Positions 1 through 7,765 of a stretch of 64,000 bases of DNA are shown piece by piece; the stretch's first letter is position 1; the number at the start of each line of letters is the position of its first letter. The notes below the pieces were generated by a model. That model searched no databases. It was not told the origin of the DNA and worked only from the letters and a program-made list of their open reading frames with translations. Both the position numbers and the translations under genes were made by a program. Source of the DNA: Streptomyces sp. NBC_01485 (GTDB lineage Bacteria; Actinomycetota; Actinomycetes; Streptomycetales; Streptomycetaceae); assembly GCF_036227125.1 (NCBI RefSeq), contig NZ_CP109435.1, positions 8,680,001 through 8,744,000 of the forward strand, written 5' to 3'.

Positions 1-236
1 TCCTCGGCCTGCTGGCGGACCGACTCGGCCTGCACGGCCCGTTCTGGGACCGGATCGCCGGTATCGACCTCAACACCCTGGGCTTCGTCGTCGTCGGCCT
101 GTTCTTCGCCGCGTGGGCCATCGCCCTGGTGGTGTGGAAGGTGTGCCGGGTCGAGGAGAAGTGGACGACGGGCACGGCGACGGCACTGACGGAGACCGGC
201 CTCACCCCGACCGAGGCGGAATCCCGGACGACTTGA
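1..236 (+). CDS. Nickel/cobalt transporter (NiCoT/HoxN family), C-terminal end only
   Basis: The window opens inside this gene, and the last 77 codons run to a TGA at 234-236. The visible residues include LNTLGFVVVGLFFAAWAIAL, a hydrophobic segment that should be the last membrane helix. It is followed by the cytoplasmic tail VWKVCRVEEKW and a Thr/Glu-rich end. The order helix, 'VW.. .R.EEKW', tail is what HoxN/NixA-type Ni2+/Co2+ permeases show at their C-terminus. The metal-binding HX4DH motif would lie upstream and cannot be checked. It is convergent with sthA across about 200 bp that hold a palindromic repeat. Confidence 0.72.
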   Translation, partial: LGLLADRLGLHGPFWDRIAGIDLNTLGFVVVGLFFAAWAIALVVWKVCRVEEKWTTGTATALTETGLTPTEAESRTT

Positions 237-262
237 CGCGTGGGTGCCCCGCGGGGTCCGAC

Positions 263-411
263 GCTGTTGGCGAATCCACGGGCGGCCGGGTACCAGTTCC
301 GCGAATGTGACGCCCCGGGTAGGAAGTGTCACATTCGCGGCCGACAGGACCCCGGGTCTCCGGCACGGGCTCACCGTGGCCCGGATCGCCCAGGCGGAAT
401 GCGCCAACAGC
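263..411. repeat. MITE-like palindromic repeat, copy 1
   Basis: A 149-bp unit with 10-bp terminal inverted repeats GCTGTTGGCG (263-272) and CGCCAACAGC (402-411). Inside lies a long hairpin: 13-bp perfect arms CCGCGAATGTGAC (299-311) and its complement (328-340), with a 16-nt loop. A related copy occurs at 4836-4978. The unit is also bracketed by a 20-bp direct repeat (239-258 and 422-441) that contains CCCCGCGGGG; the right-hand member runs into the sthA stop codon. No coding potential was seen. It could be a non-autonomous mobile repeat, and it may act as a bidirectional terminator between the convergent transporter and sthA. Confidence 0.6.
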
Positions 412-439
412 ATCCGGGGTCCGTGGGTGCCCCGCGGGG

Positions 440-1819
440 TCAGTCGCCGATGCGGTCCAGTTCGCGCAGGCGGTTGGTGGCGTCGAGGGCGGCGACCTTG
501 TACGACTCCGCCAGCGTCGGGTAGTTGAACACCGCGTTGACCAGGTAGTCGACGGTGCCGCCACAGCCCATCACCGACTGGCCGATGTGGATCAGCTCGG
601 TCGCTCCGGTGCCGAAGCAGTGCACGCCGAGCAGCGTCCGGTCCCGGGGCGAGACCAGCAGCTTCAGCATGCCGTGCGCGTCGCCGATGATCTGCCCGCG
701 CGCCAGTTCGCGATAGCGGGCGACGCCCACCTCGAACGGCACCCGCTCCTCGGTGAGCTGGTCCTCCGTCCGCCCCACGAAACTGATCTCCGGGATGGTG
801 TAGATGCCGATCGGCTGGAGGTCGTGCATCTGCCCGACGGGCTCGCCGCAGGCGTGGTACGCGGCTGCCCGGCCCTGCTCCATCGCGGTCGCGGCGAGCG
901 CCGGGAAACCGATGACGTCGCCGACGGCGTAGATGTGCCCGGCCGGCGTGCGGTAGTGCCGGTCCGCCGCCAACCCGGCCTTGTCCAGGTCGAGTTCGTC
1001 GGTCAGGCCCTGTCGGCCCGCCGAGTACATGACCGCGTCCGCCGGGATCTTCTTGCCGCTCTCCAGCACGGTCAGGGTGCCGCGCGGATGCCGTTCCACG
1101 GCGGCGACGGTCTCCCCGAACCGGAAGGCCACCGCCAGGTCCCGCAGGTGGTACCTGAGCGACTCGATGACCTCGACGTCGCACATGTCGAGCATCCCGG
1201 CCCGCTTCTCCACCACGGTGACCTTGCTGCCGAGCGCGGCGAACATACTGGCGTATTCCATACCTATGACACCCGCGCCGACGATCACCATCGACTGCGG
1301 CACCCGCTCGATCGTCAGCACGTTGTCGGAGTCGAGGATGGTCCGCCCGTCGAACTCCACGCTGTCCGGCCGGGCCGGCCGCGTCCCGGTGGCGATCACG
1401 ATGTGCTCGGCGCTGATCAGCCGCTCCTGCCCGGTGACCTCCCGCAGGGCGATCGTGTGGTCGTCGACGAACCGGCCGGTGCCGGCGAACAGGGTGACGT
1501 GGTTGCGGGTCAACTGGCTGCGGATGACGTCGATCTCCCGCCCGACGACATGCTCGGTCCGGGCCGTCAGGTCGGCGACGGTGATGTTCTCCTTGAGCCG
1601 GTAGCTCTGTCCGTACAGGTCGCGCTGGGTGAGACCGGTGAGGTAGAGCACCGCCTCGCGCAGCGTCTTGGAGGGAATGGTGCCGGTGTGGAGGGAGACC
1701 CCGCCGACCATGTCGGGGCGGTCGACCACGGCCACGCGGCGGCCCAGTTTGGCCGCCGCGATGGCAGCCTTCTGACCGCCGGGACCTGATCCGAGGACGA
1801 GCATGTCGAAGTCGGGCAC
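440..1819 (-). CDS. sthA: Soluble (Si-specific) NAD(P)+ transhydrogenase
   Basis: 459 aa, close to the usual SthA length of about 465. This flavoprotein moves hydride between NADPH and NAD+ in the cytoplasm and balances the two pools. The N-terminal FAD site is LVLGSGPGGQKAA (residues 7-19) and the second, NAD(P)-binding Rossmann motif is IVGAGVIGMEYAS. The site that carries the CXXXXC redox pair in lipoamide dehydrogenases reads GGVSLHTGTIPSKTLREA, with both cysteines missing; this is what separates SthA from dihydrolipoamide dehydrogenase and glutathione reductase. The C-terminal dimerisation domain is complete (YPTLAESYKVAALDA). The ATG start is placed directly before the FAD-binding strand. 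Confidence 0.93.
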   Translation of the reverse strand: MPDFDMLVLGSGPGGQKAAIAAAKLGRRVAVVDRPDMVGGVSLHTGTIPSKTLREAVLYLTGLTQRDLYGQSYRLKENITVADLTARTEHVVGREIDVIRSQLTRNHVTLFAGTGRFVDDHTIALREVTGQERLISAEHIVIATGTRPARPDSVEFDGRTILDSDNVLTIERVPQSMVIVGAGVIGMEYASMFAALGSKVTVVEKRAGMLDMCDVEVIESLRYHLRDLAVAFRFGETVAAVERHPRGTLTVLESGKKIPADAVMYSAGRQGLTDELDLDKAGLAADRHYRTPAGHIYAVGDVIGFPALAATAMEQGRAAAYHACGEPVGQMHDLQPIGIYTIPEISFVGRTEDQLTEERVPFEVGVARYRELARGQIIGDAHGMLKLLVSPRDRTLLGVHCFGTGATELIHIGQSVMGCGGTVDYLVNAVFNYPTLAESYKVAALDATNRLRELDRIGD

Positions 1820-1864
1820 CCTCCGCAGTCTGGCAGTGCGAGGCGCTGCCGCGAAAGGGTGTGG

Positions 1865-1948
1865 TCAGGGCAGCAGTTTCTCGATCGCGCCGGGGCCCTC
1901 CTCGGCGAGCTTGCGGCGGGCCCACTCGAGGTTGCGGGGAGTGACGGG
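1865..1948 (-). pseudogene. C-terminal fragment duplicated from the 68-aa gene at 5015-5221
   Basis: On the minus strand the frame reads TPRNLEWARRKLAEEGPGAI, then EKLLP and a TGA stop. This is the same C-terminus as the intact 68-aa protein at 5015-5221. The DNA is identical over 71 bp (1869-1939 against 5019-5089). The last proline codon and the stop codon differ (CCC TGA here, CCG TAG there). Upstream of the match the frame has no resemblance to the intact gene and runs into padR-like sequence. The piece is therefore a remnant or a duplicated recombination site, not a gene. It is one of the two borders of the accessory patch. Confidence 0.75.
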
Positions 1949-1949
1949 A

Positions 1950-2241
1950 AGGACGGCACGGATGGGACCGACGGCCGCGACGGACAGACTTGCCCGCAGG
2001 CTGCGCCACCCGCCAACCCCAGCCCGAATCGGCGGGCCTGGCGTGCTGTCAGCGCCTCGGACGCCAGTCGGCGTCCTGTGCCGGTGAGTTCGTAGAAGCG
2101 ACGTGCGGGCCGACCGGGGTGAGGGCCGGTCTCTTCGTGGCTGGTGACCCATCCGCGCTCAGCGAGTCGGTCCAGGATGGGGTAGACGGTACCGGGGCCG
2201 AGGTCGGCCTCGCGGCAGATGCCGAGGCTCCGAGCCGGGCG
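1950..2241 (-). pseudogene. PadR-family transcriptional regulator, fragment
   Basis: The minus-strand translation contains ICREADLGPGTVYPILDRLA, followed by ERGWVTSHEETGPHPGRPAR and RFYELTGTGRR. These are the recognition helix and wing of a PadR winged-helix protein, which regulates efflux or stress genes by binding DNA as a dimer. The N-terminal helices are missing: an in-frame TGA lies at 2242-2244, just upstream of the homology. The natural C-terminus is also gone, because the frame runs without a stop into the 68-aa gene fragment. It should be non-functional. Confidence 0.7.
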
Positions 2242-2357
2242 TCATCCGTCCAGGAAGCCGAGCTCTGTGTCTGCCCGGCAGTGTGAGCAGGCGGCCACGC
2301 CGCTGGCGGGCCACCGCAGCAGAAGGCCTGACCGAGGTCGTGTCGTACTCTCCCAGG

Positions 2358-2999
2358 GTGATTGAGACCATCGTGCTGGATGTCGGCGAGACGATCACCC
2401 GGGAGGACCGTTACTGGGCTTCCTGGGCCGACTGGCTCGGCGTCCCACACCACACCATGTCGGCTCTTGTCGGCGCTGTCGTCGCCCAAGGCCAGGACAA
2501 CGCTGAAGCCCTCAGGCTCCTGCGGCCGAACATCGACATCGCGGCGGAGTACCACGCTCGCGAGGCTGCCGGCCGCGGTGAGCAGCTCGACGCCGGCGAC
2601 CTCTATGACGATGTGCGCCCGGCCCTGTCTGCACTGCGCCGGCTTGGCGTGCGAGTGATCATCGCGGGCAATCAGACTGTGAGAGCCGGGGAGCTGTTGC
2701 GAGGCCTGGACCTTCCCGCTGATCTCATCGTCACCTCCGCTGACTGGGGGGTGGCCAAGCCCGCTCCGGAGTTCTTTCGACGCGTGCTGGAGGTGGCCCA
2801 GGCTGATCCACACGCAACGCTGTACGTCGGCGACCACCCCGCCAACGACGTCTTCCCCGCGAAAGCGGCCGGGCTGAGGGTGGCGCACCTGCGCCGTGGC
2901 CCGTGGGGACACCTGTGGGCCGATGATCCCGACGTCACTGAGACGGCGGACTGGCGCGTGGACGACCTCACCCAGCTCATCGCTCTCGTTGGCCGCTGA
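2358..2999 (+). CDS. HAD-family hydrolase
   Basis: 213 aa from a GTG at 2358, chosen because the family begins right before the first strand (VIETIVLDVGET). Motif I is DVGET, with nucleophile Asp8; the usual Asp two residues on is Gly, as in several HAD subgroups. Motif II is VIIAGNQT, the motif III lysine lies in WGVAKPAPEFF, and motif IV is YVGDHPANDV. The helical cap follows motif I (WASWADWLGVP). It is probably a cytoplasmic phosphatase of unknown substrate. It is the only gene in the accessory patch that is clearly intact and of full domain length. A hairpin terminator follows at 3011-3042. Confidence 0.85.
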   Translation: MIETIVLDVGETITREDRYWASWADWLGVPHHTMSALVGAVVAQGQDNAEALRLLRPNIDIAAEYHAREAAGRGEQLDAGDLYDDVRPALSALRRLGVRVIIAGNQTVRAGELLRGLDLPADLIVTSADWGVAKPAPEFFRRVLEVAQADPHATLYVGDHPANDVFPAKAAGLRVAHLRRGPWGHLWADDPDVTETADWRVDDLTQLIALVGR

Positions 3000-3010
3000 C
3001 TGGTGCCAAC

Positions 3011-3042
3011 CGGCCCCACGAACCCCAAGGTTGGTGGGGCCG
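3011..3042 (+). terminator. Hairpin terminator after the HAD hydrolase
   Basis: CGGCCCCAC (3011-3019) pairs perfectly with GTGGGGCCG (3034-3042) across a 14-nt loop, 11 bp after the HAD stop codon. There is no T-run, as is usual in Streptomyces. Confidence 0.65.
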
Positions 3043-3109
3043 TCGCCGTGCACGGCGGCGTCTGCGCGCGAGTACGGTTCGGAGTGGACGCACCGAACCT
3101 GGAGCCAGT

Positions 3110-3891
3110 ATGCCCGCACACACCCGAGGCGGTGTAGGTGCACGCATCGCCTACTACCGCAGCGTCATGCGCCCCAAGCTGACACAGCAGCAACTGGCCG
3201 TCGCCGCATGTCTGTCCGTGGGCGCCATCCGCAAGATCGAGCAGGGCGAGCGCCGGCCTGGCGACGCCACCTTGGAAGCCATCGCGGCAGCGCTCGGTGT
3301 GGACCCCTCCCGCCTGCGGTCCGACCGCGACCCCGCACACACGCCGGTCCACGAAAGTCTCCCCGCGCTGTCCGCAGCCCTCGCGGCCTATGACATCCCC
3401 GAAGACATCGCCGTCCGGCCCGCGCACGAGCTGCGCCTTGCCGTCGAGGCAGCCGCCCAATGGAGGCTGGCCGCCCAGTACACGCGTATCGTCCGCCAGC
3501 TCCCCGTCCTTCTCGGCGAACTCGCCTGCGCCTTCCACCAAGCCCCCGCCCATGGGCGGGCCGAGCTGGCCAAGCTCATGGTGAGCGCGTACCGGTCCGC
3601 CGACGCCGTCGCCTACAAGTTCGGAGCCAGAGACCTGTCCGCACGCTTGATCGACCTCATGCGATGGATCGCCCCCGAAGCCGAAGACCCGCTCCTGGCC
3701 GCATCCGTCGCGTACGTGCGTACCGAGACGTTCTTCGCCGCGCGAGCCCACGCCCCTGGTCTGCGCGCCCTTGAGCAGGCCATCGACGCCGCGCCTTCGC
3801 GGTCCGTGAGGACGCTGCAACCCTCCGACGCCTCAAGCGCGCCGATTCGGAGTCGTTGACCAACTTCGCCGAGTGGTGCTCCGCCACCTGA
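3110..3891 (+). pseudogene. XRE-type helix-turn-helix regulator, C-terminally disrupted
   Basis: The first part, about 230 codons from the ATG at 3110, is a standard XRE regulator. The HTH reads TQQQLAVAACLSVGAIRKIE (residues 25-44), followed by a TPR-like helical region (RIVRQLPVLLGELACAFHQA; ALEQAIDAAP). Similar Streptomyces proteins are near 400 aa, but this frame ends at 3859 with a low-complexity tail. A second frame, from about 3793 to a TGA at 3889-3891, reads LRRLKRADSESLTNFAEWCS and looks like a genuine protein end of unknown family. The simplest reading is an internal deletion plus frameshift that joined two genes or two parts of one gene. The HTH itself may still be made. Confidence 0.6.
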
Positions 3892-3906
3892 CCTCACTGC
3901 CCCAGC

Positions 3907-3923
3907 TACCCCTCACAGGGGTA
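3907..3923. promoter_or_regulatory. 17-bp perfect palindrome
   Basis: TACCCCT (3907-3913), CAC, AGGGGTA (3917-3923) form a perfect 7-bp inverted repeat between the broken XRE gene and the next small gene, whose start is 65 bp further on. It could be an operator for that gene or a short terminator. Confidence 0.4.
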
Positions 3924-3987
3924 CTTGTGGCGTTGCTGCACCCCCACCATCTGTTGCACGCGTAGGACTCAGCAGATGGGAGCGGGG

Positions 3988-4224
3988 ATGCCCGACGCGC
4001 CTCCGCTCACACCGCAAGTCGTCCAGAGCGACGTGAGCGTCATCCGACTGCATGGGATGGCCTGCTTCGACTGCGGAGCAGTCAACAGACGTCTGCGCGC
4101 GGCAGGACAGGTCGTTTTGCGCGGCTGTTCGCTGTCTGGCTCATGCGCACATGCGGATGCCGGCAAGGGGCAGCAGCGCGGACCGCGTCGGGGGCGGCCG
4201 GTAAGACCCCGCGGGCCGCGGTAA
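3988..4224 (+). CDS. Small CxxC protein of unknown function, possibly frameshifted
   Basis: 78 aa from the ATG at 3988, which has a purine-rich GGAGCGGGG just upstream; an ATG at 3976 is the alternative. The conserved-looking core is SVIRLHGMACFDCGAVNRRL, with one CxxC pair that could bind metal. After about residue 48 the frame becomes Arg/Gly-rich. The +1 frame over the same bases reads LFAVWLMRTCGCRQG, a plausible second cysteine pair. A frameshift near 4120-4130 may therefore have removed the natural C-terminus. It lies 40 bp upstream of the DUF6415 gene, probably in the same transcript. The family is not recognised. Confidence 0.45.
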   Translation: MPDAPPLTPQVVQSDVSVIRLHGMACFDCGAVNRRLRAAGQVVLRGCSLSGSCAHADAGKGQQRGPRRGRPVRPRGPR

Positions 4225-4264
4225 CGGCCCCGGGGAATGGCCAACGCAGCGTAGGAGCGCCGAC

Positions 4265-4630
4265 ATGACGAACCGTACAACCCGAGCCCTGGCTGAGACA
4301 GGGCTCGTCCTGGCACCTCCGCCCGACATCGCGACGATGCGGGAGACCGTGGGGATCCTGCTGGACCCCGACGCCGTCGCCCTGGGCCTGGCCGGCGCCG
4401 AGCTGGGCAAGCTGACGCGGGTCGTGCGCGGGCACCTGGAGCTGCTCGTCCCCGAGGTCGAGCGGGCGGCCGGGAAGCTGGAGCAGGAGGGTGTCCTGCG
4501 CTACTGCGCGCTCGAGGACATGCACGCGTGGTGCCGTCAGACGAAGGACGTGCCGCTGCCGCACTCCACGGGCATCCTGCTCGTGCCCCGCTGCCGCTGC
4601 TCCTGCCACCGCGCCGGGGGCTGCTCGTGA
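4265..4630 (+). CDS. DUF6415-like protein
   Basis: 121 aa; the start is supported by GGAG 8 bp upstream of the ATG. The stretch LTRVVRGHLELLVPEVERAA (about residues 44-63) matches my recollection of DUF6415, a small Streptomyces family found in accessory regions and annotated as linked to natural products without a proven role. The C-terminus carries a Cys cluster (RCRCSCHRAGGC) that is not typical of the family and may bind metal. The stop codon overlaps the GTG start of the next small gene by 4 bp (GTGA), which suggests coupled translation. Confidence 0.5.
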   Translation: MTNRTTRALAETGLVLAPPPDIATMRETVGILLDPDAVALGLAGAELGKLTRVVRGHLELLVPEVERAAGKLEQEGVLRYCALEDMHAWCRQTKDVPLPHSTGILLVPRCRCSCHRAGGCS

Positions 4631-4713
4631 AGGCGGTCACCGGTCTCCTTCTGTACGTGGCGGCCGTGACTGCCCCGGTCCTCGCCCTGGTGCTGGCGCG
4701 GACACCGTCCTGA
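4627..4713 (+). CDS. 28-aa putative membrane peptide
   Basis: The GTG start at 4627 overlaps the TGA of the DUF6415 gene (GTGA), a normal arrangement for coupled genes. The product is MKAVTGLLLYVAAVTAPVLA followed by LVLARTPS: one positive residue, then about 22 uninterrupted hydrophobic residues, then Arg-Thr-Pro-Ser. That fits a single-pass membrane peptide with the N-terminus inside. It is too short for homology to be judged by eye. Evidence that it is a gene is limited to the overlap and the composition. Confidence 0.4.
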   Translation: MKAVTGLLLYVAAVTAPVLALVLARTPS

Positions 4714-4835
4714 CGCACCCCCATGGCGGCCGTCTCGGGTCAGGGCCGCACCCCGAAACCCCACCGCGGCGAGGACCGCGAGCCTCGTGCGCGGCGGGTT
4801 CGCCCGCCTCGTCGGAGGTCCCGGGAGGACTCGAT

Positions 4836-4978
4836 GCTGTTGGCGCATCCACGGGGGGTACCAGTTCCGCGAATGTGACACTTGAGGGGGGATGTGTCAC
4901 ATTCGCGGCCGACAGCATCCCTGGTCCCCGGCACGGACTCACGTGGTCCGGGTCGCCCGGACGGAATTCGCCTCAGCG
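4836..4978. repeat. MITE-like palindromic repeat, copy 2
   Basis: The left end GCTGTTGGCG (4836-4845) is identical to copy 1; the right end (CGCCTCAGCG, 4969-4978) has decayed. The central hairpin is conserved and slightly longer: 14-bp arms CCGCGAATGTGACA (4867-4880) and complement (4895-4908), loop 14 nt. Total hairpin length is 42 nt in both copies, though the loops differ in sequence. The stem is thus conserved while the loop drifts, as expected if the stem matters. Most of the 300 bp between 4714 and 5014 is this element; no gene is seen there. Confidence 0.6.
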
Positions 4979-5014
4979 TCGGACTCCGGCGGGGCGGGCA
5001 CCACAAGCCTCGGG

Positions 5015-5221
5015 CTACGGCAGCAGTTTCTCGATCGCGCCGGGGCCCTCCTCGGCGAGCTTGCGGCGGGCCCACTCGAGGTTGCGGGGGGTGAGGTCCC
5101 GGCCGGTGACGAGGACCATGTCCTCCGGTGACACCTCTGTGCCGGTGCGGGTGTGGAGCAGGTGGTCCGGGGTGGCGCGGTCCGGGGACGGCCGGGACGC
5201 GCCGGGCTGTGACGTCGACAT
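5015..5221 (-). CDS. 68-aa conserved hypothetical protein
   Basis: The frame opens with ATG at 5221 (MSTSQPGASRPSPDRATPDH) and ends in a helical, charged C-terminus (TPRNLEWARRKLAEEGPGAI, then EKLLP). No domain is recognised. Its last 23 codons and flanking base are duplicated at 1869-1939, where they form the other border of the accessory patch. That suggests the 3' end of this gene served as an insertion or recombination point. It is transcribed away from the MMPL gene across a 270-bp divergent region. Confidence 0.6.
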   Translation of the reverse strand: MSTSQPGASRPSPDRATPDHLLHTRTGTEVSPEDMVLVTGRDLTPRNLEWARRKLAEEGPGAIEKLLP

Positions 5222-5321
5222 GGGCTGGCTCCTCGGGTCCGGTGGCGGCTACGGCCCGCTGCGCACATCGGGGCTCACAACGGGTCCACTAACACCATTC
5301 ATCCTGGGCGCGCACCCTGCA

Positions 5322-5380
5322 TCCGGAAGGGGCCGGGCGCGGGCCGGGCGCGGGACGGGCGCCGTGTCCGGAAGGGGCCG
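5322..5380. repeat. Short direct repeats upstream of the MMPL gene
   Basis: TCCGGAAGGGGCCG occurs at 5322-5335 and again at 5367-5380, 45 bp apart, in the divergent region between the 68-aa gene and the MMPL exporter. GC-rich units (GGGCCGGGCGC) lie between them. Direct repeats at such spacing can be regulator sites, but nothing ties them to a known protein. Confidence 0.35.
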
Positions 5381-5491
5381 CGCACCGGCCGCCGGCCGAG
5401 ATGCCGGAGTGATCAGGCGGGCGTCTAATGGGCTGTATCGGGGCGTCCGAACCGCTCACGCGGCACACGCGCGGCAGGGAAGGCGCAGCTC

Positions 5492-7765
5492 ATGGAACCC
5501 ACCAGTGCGGGCGAACCACGACCCGGGGGACTGCGAAGGCTCGGCGCCTGGTGCGCCCGCCACTTCGTGATCGTCATCGTCGCCTGGCTGGTGGCGCTGG
5601 TCGCCCTCCAGGTGCTCAACCACTCCTACGGCGGGACCTACGAGGACAACTTCTCGCTGCCGGGCGTGCAGTCCCAGAAGGGGCTGGACGTGCTGAAGAA
5701 GCACGATCCGCAGGCCGGCGGCTACGGCAGCCAGATCGTGCTGCACGACGACAAGCAGGCGCTGACCGCGCTGAGCTCGCAGATGTCCACCACCGTCGGT
5801 GACCTGCAGAAACTGCCCCATGTGCTGTCCGTCCAGAACCCGCTGTCGCAGACCGCGTCCAAGGTCGGACCCGTCTCCACCGACGGGAAGACCGGTTACA
5901 TCACGGTCCGCTTCGACGTCCAGCCCTCCACCCTCGGCGACGGCTACCTGGACGGCGTCGACCACGCCGTCCAGCCGCTGCGGGCGGCCGGCGCCGACGT
6001 CGAGTACGGCGGACCGCTCGGCGAACTGGCCCGGCCCGCCGCGGACGACCGGATCAGCGAACTCATCGGCTTCGCGGTCGCCATCGTCGTCCTGCTCGTC
6101 GGCTTCGGCAGTGTCATCGCCGCCGGACTGCCCCTGCTGACCGCGCTGATCAGCGTCATCGGCGGACTCGCCTGCCTCGGTCTGCTCGCCGCCGCCTTCA
6201 CCTTCGCGACCGTCTCACCGACCCTCGCGACGATGATCGGCCTGGGCGTCGGCATCGACTACGCCCTGTTCCTGATCACCCGTCACCGGCAGAGCCTCAT
6301 GGACGGCGCGGATCCGGTGCGGGCCGCCGGGCACGCCACCGCCACCAGCGGGCGCGCCGTCCTCGTCTCCGGCACCACCGTGATCATCGCCCTGGCCGGC
6401 CTCTACGCGTCCGGGGTGTCCTTCATCGGCAAACTCGGCGTCGCCGCCGCCGTCACCGTGGTCACCGCGGTCCTCGGCGCGCTCACCCTCGTCCCGGCCT
6501 TCCTCGGGCTCATCGGCCGCCGGATGGACCGCTACCACGTGCGCAAGCCCGTCGCCGAGACCGACGCCGCCCCGGGCGCCGTCCCGCACGGCACCTGGCA
6601 CCGCTACGCACAGCGCGTCGAACACCGGCCCTGGTGGTATCTGGGCGCGGGCGTCGCCGTCATCGCGGTCCTCGCCATCCCCGTCTTCTCGATCCAGCTC
6701 GGCCACATCGGCGACGGCGCCGACCCGAAGTCCTTCACCGACCGGCGCGCCTACGACCTGATGACCGACGCCTTCGGCCCCGGCTCCAACGGCCCCCTCA
6801 CCGTCGTCATCGACCAGACCTCCGTCCCCGCCGACCAGCGCTCCGACCTCTCCGCCCAGGCCCAGAAGACCCTGAACGCGGTGTCCGGCGCGTCCACGGT
6901 CACCGCGCTGACGCCCACCCAGGACGGCGACGTCCTGCTCGCCACCGTCTACTCGAAGCAGTCCCCGCAGAGCGCCACCACCACCGACCTGACCAACCGT
7001 CTCGTCGACGACACCCTCCCCGACGCGGTGTCCGGCACCGACGCGCACGGATACGTCACCGGCACCACGGCCGCGCAGGTCGACTTCCGGGACATCGTCG
7101 CGAGCCGGCTGCCCCTGATCATCGGGGTCGTCGTCGCCCTGGCCTTCCTGATCATCCTCGCCGTCTTCCGCGGCCTCCTCGTCGCGGTCAAGGCCGCCGT
7201 CCTCAACGTCCTGTCGATCACGGCCTCCTACGGTGTCGTCGTCGCCGTCTTCCAGTGGGGCTGGGGCGGCCCCGCGCTGGGCGTGGCGGGCAAGGTGCCC
7301 ATCGAGAGCTATGTGCCGATGATGATGTTCGCGATCATCTTCGGGCTGAGCATGGACTACGAGATCTTCCTGCTCTCCCGCGTCCACGAGGCCTGGCTGC
7401 GCACCGGCGACGCCAAGGCCTCAGTCGCCCACGCGCTGGAGATCACCGCCCGGGTCATCACCTGCGCCGCCCTGATCATGGTGAGCGTGTTCGCGGCGTT
7501 CATCATCAGCGACAACATCGTCGTCAAGATGCTGGGCCTGGGCCTCGCGGTGAGCGTGCTGATCGACGCGACCGTCGTCCGCCTGCTCATGGTGCCCGCC
7601 GTGATGACGCTGCTGGGAAAGCAAGCCTGGTGGACGCCGCACTGGCTGGACCGGATGCTGCCGCACATCGACACGGAGGGGGAGCCGGACTCCCTCAGCG
7701 CGTCTGCGGAGGATGCGGATGGTGCGGATGGTGCGGAGGGGCCGGCGCGAGGACGAGCATCGTGA
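5492..7765 (+). CDS. MMPL-family (RND-type) membrane transporter
   Basis: 757 aa, the usual length for actinobacterial MMPL/YdfJ-like proteins, which use the proton gradient to export lipids or other hydrophobic molecules. The layout is two homologous halves. TM1 (HFVIVIVAWLVALVALQVLN) is followed by a large extracellular domain (about 50-185) and TM2-6, which include the signature GVGIDYALFLITRHR. The second half opens with a TM segment near 380, has another outer domain (about 400-530), then TM8-12 with FGLSMDYEIFLLSRVHEAWL. The two GxxxDY motifs are the proton-relay helices and both are intact. A possible weak ribosome site precedes the ATG. The 3' end overlaps the convergent phosphatase gene by 71 bp. 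Confidence 0.9.
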   Translation: MEPTSAGEPRPGGLRRLGAWCARHFVIVIVAWLVALVALQVLNHSYGGTYEDNFSLPGVQSQKGLDVLKKHDPQAGGYGSQIVLHDDKQALTALSSQMSTTVGDLQKLPHVLSVQNPLSQTASKVGPVSTDGKTGYITVRFDVQPSTLGDGYLDGVDHAVQPLRAAGADVEYGGPLGELARPAADDRISELIGFAVAIVVLLVGFGSVIAAGLPLLTALISVIGGLACLGLLAAAFTFATVSPTLATMIGLGVGIDYALFLITRHRQSLMDGADPVRAAGHATATSGRAVLVSGTTVIIALAGLYASGVSFIGKLGVAAAVTVVTAVLGALTLVPAFLGLIGRRMDRYHVRKPVAETDAAPGAVPHGTWHRYAQRVEHRPWWYLGAGVAVIAVLAIPVFSIQLGHIGDGADPKSFTDRRAYDLMTDAFGPGSNGPLTVVIDQTSVPADQRSDLSAQAQKTLNAVSGASTVTALTPTQDGDVLLATVYSKQSPQSATTTDLTNRLVDDTLPDAVSGTDAHGYVTGTTAAQVDFRDIVASRLPLIIGVVVALAFLIILAVFRGLLVAVKAAVLNVLSITASYGVVVAVFQWGWGGPALGVAGKVPIESYVPMMMFAIIFGLSMDYEIFLLSRVHEAWLRTGDAKASVAHALEITARVITCAALIMVSVFAAFIISDNIVVKMLGLGLAVSVLIDATVVRLLMVPAVMTLLGKQAWWTPHWLDRMLPHIDTEGEPDSLSASAEDADGADGAEGPARGRAS

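Noticed and set aside
299..340. TGTGAC/GTCACA hairpin as a CRP-type operator
   Set aside because: The half-sites resemble CRP sites, but the 16-nt spacing is wrong and the same structure lies within a repeated element at 4867-4908, so a repeat or terminator is the better explanation.
326..1789. 487-codon plus-strand frame opposite sthA
   Set aside because: Shadow frame: composition is Arg/Asp/His/Val-rich and without motifs, whereas the minus strand reads as a complete SthA flavoprotein.
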